Shown here piece after piece: positions 35,452 to 43,212 of a DNA stretch of 64,000 bases. Each line of letters starts with the position of its first letter. Position 1 is the stretch's first letter. The notes below the pieces were generated by a model, which made no database searches, was not told the DNA's origin, and saw nothing but the letters and a program-made list of their open reading frames with translations. The translations under genes and the position numbers were made by a program. Source of the stretch: Clostridia bacterium (GTDB lineage: Bacteria; Bacillota; Clostridia; UMGS1883); contig JAFVPB010000011.1 in the NCBI GenBank assembly GCA_017505525.1, positions 1 through 64,000 on the forward strand, in the 5' to 3' direction.

Positions 35452-36297
35452 ATGAAAAGAATCACATCAATTTTACTCGCACTCACATTTGTTTTTGCAG
35501 TTTTCGCTTTTTCAGGCTGCTCAAACAATGAAAATCAAATTGCAGTAAATCAAAAAGAAACAACTATTACCGTTGGTGCAAGCTCAACACCTCATGCAGA
35601 AATTCTCGAGGTTGTGAAAGAAGAGCTTAAAGAAAAGGGCTACACATTAAACATTGCTATATACGATGATTATGTTCTTCCAAACTCTTCTCTTGAGGGT
35701 GGAGCACTTGAAGCTAACTATTTTCAGCATAAGCCGTATCTTGATAGCTTCAACGAAGCAAACGGAACGACGCTTGTTTCTGCCGCAGCTATTCATTACG
35801 AGCCATTCGGAATCTATGGCAAGGACATAGCAAAGCTTGAAGAACTTAAAAAAGGCGCTACAATCATTATCCCTGCCGACGATAGTAACGAAACACGCGC
35901 ACTTTTACTTCTTCAGCAGGAAGGTTTAATCACACTTCCCGCAGGAGCAAACGCACGTGCGGGAGTTACAACTCTTGATATAGTTGATGCTAAGGGTTAC
36001 AAAATCACTCCTGTTCAGGCAGATACTGTTGCAGCTCAGCTTAACAACTCAGATGCAGGTACAATTGCTGTAATTAACGGAAACTATGCAATTCAGGCAG
36101 GACTTAAAGTTAAAGATGCTTTAGCTCTTGAAGATGCAAGTGGAGATGCGGCAACAACGTATGCAAATATTATTGCAGTAAGAAAAGAAGATAAAAATAG
36201 CGACAAAACCAAAGCTCTTGTAGAAGCGCTTAAAACAGAAAAGGTTAAAAAGTTTATCGAAGAACAGTTTGAAGGCGCAGTAGTGCCAATGTTTTAA
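35452..36297 (+). CDS. metQ: Methionine ABC transporter, substrate-binding lipoprotein
   Basis: MetQ (NlpA family) captures the ligand outside the cell. The 281-residue protein has a lipoprotein signal peptide with lipobox FSGC (lipidated Cys23), then the NlpA pattern ITVGASSTPHAEILEVVKEELKEKGY, ANYFQHKPYLDSFNEANGTTLV, AIHYEPFGIYGKDIAKLEEL, IIPADDSNETRALLLLQQEGLI and INGNYAIQAGL. These are the usual contacts of the family. AAAGGAG precedes the ATG. It ends the attenuator-controlled operon. Confidence 0.94.
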   Translation: MKRITSILLALTFVFAVFAFSGCSNNENQIAVNQKETTITVGASSTPHAEILEVVKEELKEKGYTLNIAIYDDYVLPNSSLEGGALEANYFQHKPYLDSFNEANGTTLVSAAAIHYEPFGIYGKDIAKLEELKKGATIIIPADDSNETRALLLLQQEGLITLPAGANARAGVTTLDIVDAKGYKITPVQADTVAAQLNNSDAGTIAVINGNYAIQAGLKVKDALALEDASGDAATTYANIIAVRKEDKNSDKTKALVEALKTEKVKKFIEEQFEGAVVPMF

Positions 36298-36343
36298 TTA
36301 AAAAAACAACCCTCTATGAGGCGTGTTCGTAAGGACAGTTTTA

Positions 36344-36371
36344 AAGGCTATGCAAAAATGCATAGCCTTTC
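36344..36371. terminator. Terminator-like hairpin between metQ and GRE activase
   Basis: A perfect 12-base stem, AAAGGCTATGCA/TGCATAGCCTTT, with an AAAA loop. The T-run is short (TTTCTT), so the efficiency is uncertain. It separates two convergent operons. Confidence 0.7.
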
Positions 36372-36375
36372 TTAA

Positions 36376-37188
36376 TTATATATTGAATATTTTTTTGTAT
36401 TTTTCTATATTTTCTTTTTCGGGGATTGCATATGCAAAGCATTTCATACCAAGTGCTTCATATTTATGCTCTCCCATTTTATGATAGGGTAAAATTTCAA
36501 TGTAACTGTAGTGGATATCCTTTAGAAATTCGGATATTTTTATTATTTCCTCAATATCATCATTAAACCCTGTTACCACCGGTATTCTTATTATAATGTC
36601 ACCTTTAAATTTATCCGAAAGTTTTTTCAGATTTTCTAAAATAAGCTCATTTGTAATCCCCGTTCCTGTTTTATGCAATTGTTCTGAAAAACACTTTACA
36701 TCGTAAAGGAACAAATCGGTACAGGACATTATCTTTTCAAAATAATGCCACGGCACATTACCTGCCGTATCAACAGCCGTATGTATACCATTTTCTTTGC
36801 ATTTTTTTAAGATTTCTACAAGAAAATCAATTTGCAGCATGCATTCCCCGCCTGAAAATGTAACTCCGCCACCTGATGTTTCATAAAATGTTTTATCCTT
36901 AATTATCTCACTTAAAACTTCCTGAACAGTGTATTCTCTGCCGCAGATTTCTTTTGCATCGTTCAAACAGAAAAACTTTTCATTATCCACAGATAAATCT
37001 GCACATCTGCCGCAACCGGTGCACTTATTTTGGTAAAATAGTATTTCTTTTTTAAAATTCTGACTTTCAGGATTATGACACCACTTACATCTTAAGTTAC
37101 AACCTTTGAAAAACACAGTCGTGCGGATGCCGGGACCGTCCACAAATGAATTTCGCTCAATATCAAAAAATGTCGCTGTTTTTATCAA
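36376..37188 (-). CDS. Glycyl radical enzyme activating protein
   Basis: This radical SAM activase installs the glycyl radical in the enzyme encoded at 38255-40378. The 270-residue protein begins TFFDIERNSFVDGPGIRTTVFFKGC, has the cluster motif C30-NLR-C34-KW-C37, an extra cysteine group C56-TG-C59-GR-C62 and C74 as in activases with an auxiliary ferredoxin-like insert, GGGVTFSGGECMLQ and AVDTAGNV. The insert is shorter than the two-cluster form. The start is TTG behind GAGGAGG. It is the last gene of a four-gene operon. Confidence 0.93.
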   Translation of the reverse strand: MIKTATFFDIERNSFVDGPGIRTTVFFKGCNLRCKWCHNPESQNFKKEILFYQNKCTGCGRCADLSVDNEKFFCLNDAKEICGREYTVQEVLSEIIKDKTFYETSGGGVTFSGGECMLQIDFLVEILKKCKENGIHTAVDTAGNVPWHYFEKIMSCTDLFLYDVKCFSEQLHKTGTGITNELILENLKKLSDKFKGDIIIRIPVVTGFNDDIEEIIKISEFLKDIHYSYIEILPYHKMGEHKYEALGMKCFAYAIPEKENIEKYKKIFNI

Positions 37189-37208
37189 TTAGCCTAAACC
37201 TCCTCAAA

Positions 37209-38240
37209 TCAATAGAAGTCTTTAAAAAATTCATTGTAGATGTCACCGGGTATATTTATTTTATACTTTTCAAAGCTTATTTTTAAAATATTATCTGCAT
37301 GAACAGGAATAGCATATATATCTCCGTTTGGAGCTATTGCACCGCCTGCATAGTGCACTTTTTCTTTTTCGCTTAGTGAATAGTATTTTTTAAGTTCACC
37401 GGTAAGCGGATTAAACTCCCATACATCTCCGGTGTATCCGGGCAGACTGTAGAGTTTCCCGTTAATGCCATTTTTTGTGCCGTACGCTCTGATTATGCAG
37501 TCCTCATGTAATATGGATACTGTATCAGTTGATGTATCTATTTTTACAAGACCCCCTCCCACCGCACGGAAACCGTATATGTTTCCATCAGCTGCAACAA
37601 CAGGATTAAAAGCCATACACGGAATCGGCATGCCTACAGATTCTGTTTTTTCCGTTTTTAAATCCATTTTAATAACACAAAAATCCTTTTCAGGTATAAA
37701 ATAAGCATACCCGTTCGGGTGAATGACGCTTCCGCAGTAACGCGCATTTGCTCCGTTATTAATTTGAATTTTTTTACACGTTTTATTTTTAATATCCCAC
37801 TTTAATATATGGTCGGAATTTCTTGGCGGCTGATAGATAATTCCCTCATTTGTGCACACACCGCCGTAATGATGCTCCTTTTCATACTTAAAATCACAAG
37901 GAATTTTTTCAGACGAGTTTGTTTCAGGGCAATATTTTAATAAACTGTTTTCAGTACGGGAAAATGCATATAAATCATTATCATATATACAACCGCCCGT
38001 CCATTTAAAATCGCTTTTATCAAAATCCCCCACGAAATCCATTTTGTTATTTAAAATATTATATATAAGCATTTTTTCCGAACTGTTAACTATCGAGTAT
38101 AAGTTTCCGTTTAAAATTTGCCCTCCCACATATTGAAAGCTGTTTTGCTTTTCTGTCAGAGGAATATACTTAAACTCAGGAGTTAAATCCTTATTTTCAT
38201 TAACAAAGCTCATATATTCGTCAAATAATTTTTTTGTCAT
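37209..38240 (-). CDS. Cytosolic beta-propeller protein of unknown function
   Basis: This 343-residue protein consists of repeated blades of about 45 residues with the pattern G-x-I/L-Y-x(9-12)-I-L-K-x-D, for example GGQILNGNLYSIVNSSEKMLIY, GGCIYDNDLYAFSRTENSLLKY, GGVCTNEGIIYQPPRNSDHILKWD, GSVIHPNGYAYFIPEKDFCVIKMD and GGAIAPNGDIYAIPVHADNILKI. At least six are visible, so a six- or seven-bladed propeller is likely. There is no signal peptide. It lies between a glycyl radical enzyme and its activase, an unusual place, and may be a lyase or isomerase acting on the same substrate, or a scaffold. I start at 38240 after AAAGGTG. Confidence 0.7.
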   Translation of the reverse strand: MTKKLFDEYMSFVNENKDLTPEFKYIPLTEKQNSFQYVGGQILNGNLYSIVNSSEKMLIYNILNNKMDFVGDFDKSDFKWTGGCIYDNDLYAFSRTENSLLKYCPETNSSEKIPCDFKYEKEHHYGGVCTNEGIIYQPPRNSDHILKWDIKNKTCKKIQINNGANARYCGSVIHPNGYAYFIPEKDFCVIKMDLKTEKTESVGMPIPCMAFNPVVAADGNIYGFRAVGGGLVKIDTSTDTVSILHEDCIIRAYGTKNGINGKLYSLPGYTGDVWEFNPLTGELKKYYSLSEKEKVHYAGGAIAPNGDIYAIPVHADNILKISFEKYKINIPGDIYNEFFKDFY

Positions 38241-38254
38241 TCTGATCACCTTTT

Positions 38255-40378
38255 TTAGTGTGTATGTTTCGTTCTGTCAATTATTTCATCCTGCAAGCCT
38301 TCATTCAAAAATACAAAGTAATCTGAAAAGCCTGAAACTCTTACTCTTAAATTTTTGTAGTTGTCAGGAGTTTTTTGCGCGTTTATCAAATCCTCTTTTG
38401 AAACATATGTAAGCTGAAAATGGGTGCCGCCATTTTTAAAGTAGGTTTCAAACAACGAAACAAGTTTGTTAAAATACTCATCATTTTTAATAAGCTGTTC
38501 CTCTAACAAAACATTGGTAACGCTCGGACCTGTCAGCACTGCATCCGGATCGCATTTTGCAACGGAATTTAAAAGCGCTGTAATGCCTTTTCTGTCCTTA
38601 CTTTTGGTTTGACCAATACCGAAGTTTATCATATCGCCCGAAAATCTTCCGTCGGGAGTGGCTTTCGTGGCGTTTCCGAAAAACTTATGATGTTCATTGT
38701 ATCCGACAAGATTGCCGAAAAGCCACTTTTTCCCGAGATAATTTTCGGTGTTGTTCCATTTACCGATACTTTTAAATAACCTCGTTGCAATTTCGTTTGA
38801 AAAGTCGTCGTCATTGCCGAAGAAATTGCCTTTTTTGAGAATCAGAGTTCTTAACTGTTCATAGCCACTCCAATTGTTTTTAAGAGCATCTATGAGTTCC
38901 GGCATAGTAATTATTTTTTCGTCATAAACAAATTGCTTTGTGACGGAAAGAGAATCTATTACATTAGACAGCCCTATCGGCAATCCGACAGCAATATATC
39001 TTGTAAGTCCGCCCTGAGTACAGCTTTTTGCATTTTCGATACAACCTTCAAGGAAAATGTTACTCACTATGTTACAATCCCGGCTTCTTATATCCTGAAA
39101 CCCTTTGCTGATTCTTTCCGCTTCCTGCAAATCGCTAAACAGTTCTTCTTCATATATTTTGTAAAATTCATCAAAATCTTTGGCTTGGGTAATATCGTGA
39201 TGTCTTTTGTAAAATGTATTTTCTACAGAACGGACAATGTTCATCGGGTCAAAACCAAAAACCATTCCGCCCGGAAGTGCAAGCTCGTTGCATCCCATCA
39301 TTGTGTAATTTACAGCCTCTTTATACGAAAGCCCCGTATATTCCATAAGACCCTTTAATCTTGGCTCGTCATTTACAAAAGCAATTCTTTTGTTTGCATC
39401 CTTTCTTTCGCAATCCAACATATACCTGAGTACATCGGTTGGGGTTTTCTTTGTCCAGCGCAGAGAAATCTGAGGAATCCATGTTGGTAGCTCCATAAGG
39501 GCATCAACAATCAGTTTTGAAAGGTCGTTAAAGCCGTCCTCGCCATCTTCTGTATATCCTCCGATACAAAAGTGCGATTCTCCTCCGCGGTAAAAACGGT
39601 CGGACGAGATGTTAATTCTTGCCTGAAGCATTAAAAATAGCTCCTGCAGATATTCTTTAGCTTTCTCCGGGCTTAACGCTCCGCTTTCCACGTCATTTTT
39701 GTAGTATGGATATAAATATCGGTCAATCAGACCTATACTATCCGGGATGAAAGGATAGCAAAAATACAGACAAAGAACCGCTTCATAAAAATTCTCTGCA
39801 GGCTTTTCGGGAACCCTGCTTAAGCCTTCGGATAATTTTTCAAGATTATCTTTGTACTCGGGATTAACGGTTTCTTTGGCTTTTTCAAGCGCCTTTTTCG
39901 AACCTTTTTCTGCCCGTGCTATGATGGCATTGCACAAATCGGTTTGTGTTTGCAAAAACTCCAAAGCCCTTTCGTCATCCTTGTGGGAAAGTCTGGATTT
40001 TTCTATCTCCTCTTTTATCCCGGCAAGTCCGCGTTTTATAATTTTCTCAAAATCGCCAACCGAATGTTGCCATTCAAAAGTCAATAAATTATCAACCGGT
40101 TTATTGTAAAAATTCCGCATGGCAGTCTGGAAATTCTGGTGTCCTTTCCGATGAAATATATCTCCCTCCACACTGTCGTCAAATCTCATAAGTCCTGTGA
40201 AGCAGGATTCCTCCAGAATCATTATATCCTGATTTGCAATATACTCACAAACCCTTTTGCCTGTCATTTTTACAGGCGATAGAAACAAATCTGTCCTGTC
40301 ATATTCTGTTTTTACAGGGTCAACCCACATCTCACCCTTAACAGTCTTTTCTGTCAGGATTTTTATTCTTTCATTCAT
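38255..40378 (-). CDS. Glycyl radical enzyme, pyruvate formate-lyase superfamily
   Basis: This 707-residue enzyme has the two hallmarks of the superfamily: a C-terminal RVSGFSDYF with the radical glycine (about residue 683), and an active-site cysteine in YTMMGCNELALPGG (about 363) followed by Glu two positions later. The G-C-x-E pattern is that of dehydratases and related eliminases, not of pyruvate formate-lyase itself, which has paired cysteines. It is shorter than most dehydratases (about 780-850). The substrate is unknown; neighbours (short-chain dehydrogenase, AraC regulator, sugar-acid genes) suggest a carbohydrate or polyol. I start at 40378, after GGGGGTG. Confidence 0.88.
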   Translation of the reverse strand: MNERIKILTEKTVKGEMWVDPVKTEYDRTDLFLSPVKMTGKRVCEYIANQDIMILEESCFTGLMRFDDSVEGDIFHRKGHQNFQTAMRNFYNKPVDNLLTFEWQHSVGDFEKIIKRGLAGIKEEIEKSRLSHKDDERALEFLQTQTDLCNAIIARAEKGSKKALEKAKETVNPEYKDNLEKLSEGLSRVPEKPAENFYEAVLCLYFCYPFIPDSIGLIDRYLYPYYKNDVESGALSPEKAKEYLQELFLMLQARINISSDRFYRGGESHFCIGGYTEDGEDGFNDLSKLIVDALMELPTWIPQISLRWTKKTPTDVLRYMLDCERKDANKRIAFVNDEPRLKGLMEYTGLSYKEAVNYTMMGCNELALPGGMVFGFDPMNIVRSVENTFYKRHHDITQAKDFDEFYKIYEEELFSDLQEAERISKGFQDIRSRDCNIVSNIFLEGCIENAKSCTQGGLTRYIAVGLPIGLSNVIDSLSVTKQFVYDEKIITMPELIDALKNNWSGYEQLRTLILKKGNFFGNDDDFSNEIATRLFKSIGKWNNTENYLGKKWLFGNLVGYNEHHKFFGNATKATPDGRFSGDMINFGIGQTKSKDRKGITALLNSVAKCDPDAVLTGPSVTNVLLEEQLIKNDEYFNKLVSLFETYFKNGGTHFQLTYVSKEDLINAQKTPDNYKNLRVRVSGFSDYFVFLNEGLQDEIIDRTKHTH

Positions 40379-40393
40379 AATATACACCCCCTG

Positions 40394-41134
40394 TCAGCGA
40401 ATTGCATATGCACCGTCTAAAACTACCGTTTCTCCGCAAACCATTTCTGCTTCTTTGCTCAAAAGGTACATTGCCAGACTTGCAATCTCTTTGGTTGTCG
40501 CAAATCTTCCGAACGGGATGCGGTCGTGCTCCATCGGATCTCCCTCGTGCCAGTTGTTCATTTCGGTTGCAACTGGTCCGGGTGCGATTCCGTTTATTGT
40601 AATTCCGTCATTTGCGAACATTTTGCCCCAACCTCTTGTAAGTCCTGTTGCAGCAATTTTTGATGCACTGTATGCTCCGTAAACGGGCTCGCATCCCGCT
40701 ACGGAAGTTATGTTCAGTATATTTCCTTTTATGCCGTTATCAAGCATATATTTTACTGCAGACTGCATTGTAAAAAATATGGAGCTTGTGTTTGTCTTCA
40801 TAACAGATTCCCACTCATTAACAGTAGTTTCTAAAAGTGTTTTTTTGTTCCATTCATTGCGCTGAGCAAATATACCTGCGTTATTTACAACTATATCAAG
40901 ACCACCCATAAGCGCCGCGGCTTCGCTGATTTTACTGTCAGCTATTTCAACTTTAGAAGCATCCCAGGCCATCGGAAGAACATTTCCCTCCATTTTTTCT
41001 GCTGCTTGTTGCAGAGTTTCAATGTTTCTTCCTGTGATTACAATACTGCAGCCGTTTTTTGCAAGCTCTTTCGCTATTGCAAAACCTATACCCCTGCTTG
41101 CTCCTGTAACGATTGCTTTATTTCCTTTTAGCAT
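40394..41134 (-). CDS. Short-chain dehydrogenase/reductase
   Basis: This 246-residue NAD(P)-dependent oxidoreductase has the cofactor motif TGASRGIGFAIA, NNAGIF, the catalytic Ser in NITSVAGC and Y-x3-K in YGAYSASKIAATGL. It ends with the family-typical GETVVLDGAYAIR. The start is ATG 41134, preceded by GGAGGTG; the ATG at 41149 lies upstream of that site. It is the first gene of the glycyl radical operon and probably oxidises or reduces a hydroxyl of the substrate or product. Confidence 0.88.
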   Translation of the reverse strand: MLKGNKAIVTGASRGIGFAIAKELAKNGCSIVITGRNIETLQQAAEKMEGNVLPMAWDASKVEIADSKISEAAALMGGLDIVVNNAGIFAQRNEWNKKTLLETTVNEWESVMKTNTSSIFFTMQSAVKYMLDNGIKGNILNITSVAGCEPVYGAYSASKIAATGLTRGWGKMFANDGITINGIAPGPVATEMNNWHEGDPMEHDRIPFGRFATTKEIASLAMYLLSKEAEMVCGETVVLDGAYAIR

Positions 41135-41157
41135 ATCAAACACCTCCATTTTTTCAT

Positions 41158-41163
41158 ATTATA
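41158..41163 (-). promoter_or_regulatory. -10 element of the glycyl radical operon
   Basis: TATAAT on the minus strand, 24 bases before the dehydrogenase start, with no good -35 (TTTCAT at 17 bases). A promoter with a strong -10 and poor -35 fits activation by the divergent AraC-type protein. Confidence 0.45.
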
Positions 41164-41229
41164 GCAAATACAAATATTAAATGAAATGTTTATATTGTCT
41201 TATTTTTGTTGAAAAAGGACATTTTTCTG

Positions 41230-41257
41230 TTGCCATTTTTTTAATGTGTGGTATAAT
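41230..41257 (+). promoter_or_regulatory. Promoter of the AraC-type gene at 41281
   Basis: TTGCCA (41230-41235), 16-base spacer, TATAAT (41252-41257), followed by AAGGAGGGG and the start codon. Confidence 0.65.
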
Positions 41258-41280
41258 TAAAAATTAAGGAGGGGAAAATT

Positions 41281-42081
41281 ATGAACAATATTTTTAACTA
41301 TCAACTCTCTGATAACAGCATTGTTTTTACTGATACACTGAAAAAAGGTTCCCCATATATTGCTAAAACTCCAAGAAACCACGAAAGTATTTTCTTTGTT
41401 ACAAACGGAACTTTGTTGTATGAAAATGGGGATATGAAAGAGGTTATAGAGACAGGTCAGGTTGGATACATTGCAAGAGGATCATCAGATAAAAGCTCGG
41501 CGTATTTATGTGATGATGTTTCATATGTAGCTGTTAACTTTTCGTTTGATAAAGAAAACTATTTGCCCGAAAAAACACTTCCGTTTAAAACGCTTTGCTC
41601 TAAGGGGCTTGTTTATAATTATGAAAAGCTATTTAAGGATGCATTGAATCATTATATTTTGAAAATGCCGGGATATAACACAATATGTAACGGTCTTATT
41701 ATGCAAATAATAGGTTGTTTGTATAATGAATATAATACCGATGTTACAAAATATGCAAAAATACAACGTATAGAGGCAGGAATAGAGTATTTGAACAAAC
41801 ACTATGATTCTCCGGAATTAAAAATAAGTGATCTGGCAGAAAAAGCATATATGAGTGAAAAACATTTCCGACGAGTTTTTTTCGATATATATAATCAAAC
41901 TCCTTATACTTATTTACAAAAAATTCGTATAAATAAAGCAGAAATTTTATTATTATACACATCAAAAAATATATCGGATATTGCTCTGCAATGTGGATTC
42001 TGTGATATTTACAGCTTTAGCCATTGTTTTAAAAAACATACTGGAATTTCTCCATCTAAATACAGAGCAGCCCATATATGA
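41281..42081 (+). CDS. AraC-family transcriptional regulator
   Basis: This 266-residue protein has an N-terminal cupin-like sensing domain (about residues 20-110, TPRNHESIFFVTNGTLLYENGDMKEVIETGQVGYIARG) and a C-terminal pair of helix-turn-helix motifs (LKISDLAEKAYMSEKHFRRVFFDIYNQTPYTYLQKIRINKAEILL and ISDIALQCGFCDIYSFSHCFKKHTGISPSKYR). It is divergent from the glycyl radical operon and is the likely local activator, sensing a sugar-like ligand. Confidence 0.9.
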   Translation: MNNIFNYQLSDNSIVFTDTLKKGSPYIAKTPRNHESIFFVTNGTLLYENGDMKEVIETGQVGYIARGSSDKSSAYLCDDVSYVAVNFSFDKENYLPEKTLPFKTLCSKGLVYNYEKLFKDALNHYILKMPGYNTICNGLIMQIIGCLYNEYNTDVTKYAKIQRIEAGIEYLNKHYDSPELKISDLAEKAYMSEKHFRRVFFDIYNQTPYTYLQKIRINKAEILLLYTSKNISDIALQCGFCDIYSFSHCFKKHTGISPSKYRAAHI

Positions 42082-42191
42082 TTTGTGTCCGGTTGCTGTA
42101 ACGAGCAGGGAAGATGTGTACCATCTTCCAAATTTTTAGGATATCCTAAGACCTTTATAAAAACGGTCGATTCGTGAATCTCCTCTACGAC

Positions 42192-42225
42192 AAAAGGCTG
42201 AACGATTGATTTCGTTCAGCCTTTT
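42192..42225. terminator. Bidirectional terminator between the two AraC genes
   Basis: AAAAGGCTGAACGA (42192-42205) pairs perfectly with TCGTTCAGCCTTTT (42212-42225) around a 6-base loop. The genes on both sides converge on it. The rest of the gap 42082-42269 has no other feature seen. Confidence 0.9.
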
Positions 42226-42269
42226 AAATTACTATCCTTAAGAACATTTCGCATACGGGTTGTTTTTTA

Positions 42270-43088
42270 TTATTTAAAATACATACTTTCTTCAGATAAC
42301 ATTTTGTCGTCGGCAGGGGATTTCAAAAACATCTTTTTATAAGCCTTATAAAAAGACGAATAATCACTAAAACCGCATTCTTTATAAATTTTAGTTGGAT
42401 TTTCCCCCTGATAAATCAGTTTGCGTGCATATATCATCCTTTTTTCTGTTATATATTTATGCACAGAAACGCCAAGCTCGTTTTTAAAATACTGAAACAA
42501 CGTGGGCTTTGATACACACATTTCCTTTGCAATATCTTCTACATGGATAACAGAGGTATATCTTTCTTCTATAAAAGCAATACACCGTGAAATCAGCTGT
42601 TCTTTTTCCCTGAAGCGAGGGAGAGTGGCATTTGAAATATCAAACCCTATTTCTGCAAGCAAGGAAAGAAATGTGCCGTAAAGAAAAACTTTTGCACTTT
42701 CCTTTTCAGAACTACAAATCACATCACACATTCTGTTTAATAGATGGCGTATGTTAACGTTAACATTTTTTATAATTCTGATTTGCGACATAGCAGAGGG
42801 AAGAATATCTTTAATGATTTCTGAATCGGGAAAATTTATCACGAATCTTACGTATTGATTTTGCTCCCTTATATGGAATTTGTGATACATTTCCTTAGGA
42901 ATTACCAAAAGAGTTCCCGAAGAGAGGTCTTCTTTAAAATCTGCCGACAAAAAAGTTGCATTGCCGTCTATGTAATACAATATTTCATGAAATGGGTGAA
43001 TTTCATTGCCTCTTTGCAGGGAACGCCCCCGCGCATACCTGAATGATATTTGGTTGTAATCTGCTTTTTCTTCAAAAAAATTATTCAT
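42270..43088 (-). CDS. AraC-family transcriptional regulator
   Basis: This second AraC-type protein has an N-terminal cupin domain (RGNEIHPFHEILYYIDGNATFLSADFKEDLSSGTLLVIPKEMYHKFHI) and a C-terminal DNA-binding domain (IHVEDIAKEMCVSKPTLFQYFKNELGVSVHKYITEKRMIYARKLI and PTKIYKECGFSDYSSFYKAYKKMFLKSP). It is divergent from the GH2 operon and is its likely regulator. The start is uncertain: ATG 43088 (272 residues) matches the domain, but no binding site is visible there; the frame stays open to 43151 without a better one. A TTGCAA-17-TATGGT promoter just before 43088 would make the message nearly leaderless. Confidence 0.82.
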   Translation of the reverse strand: MNNFFEEKADYNQISFRYARGRSLQRGNEIHPFHEILYYIDGNATFLSADFKEDLSSGTLLVIPKEMYHKFHIREQNQYVRFVINFPDSEIIKDILPSAMSQIRIIKNVNVNIRHLLNRMCDVICSSEKESAKVFLYGTFLSLLAEIGFDISNATLPRFREKEQLISRCIAFIEERYTSVIHVEDIAKEMCVSKPTLFQYFKNELGVSVHKYITEKRMIYARKLIYQGENPTKIYKECGFSDYSSFYKAYKKMFLKSPADDKMLSEESMYFK

Positions 43089-43212
43089 AAAATAACCATA
43101 ACATACTTTTATAGTTTTTGCAATATAAATATATTTTTTTTCAATATACATTTCAAAAAGTATATGATAAACTCTTTTTATAGATTGATATAACTTAAAG
43201 GAGTAGTTTTAT

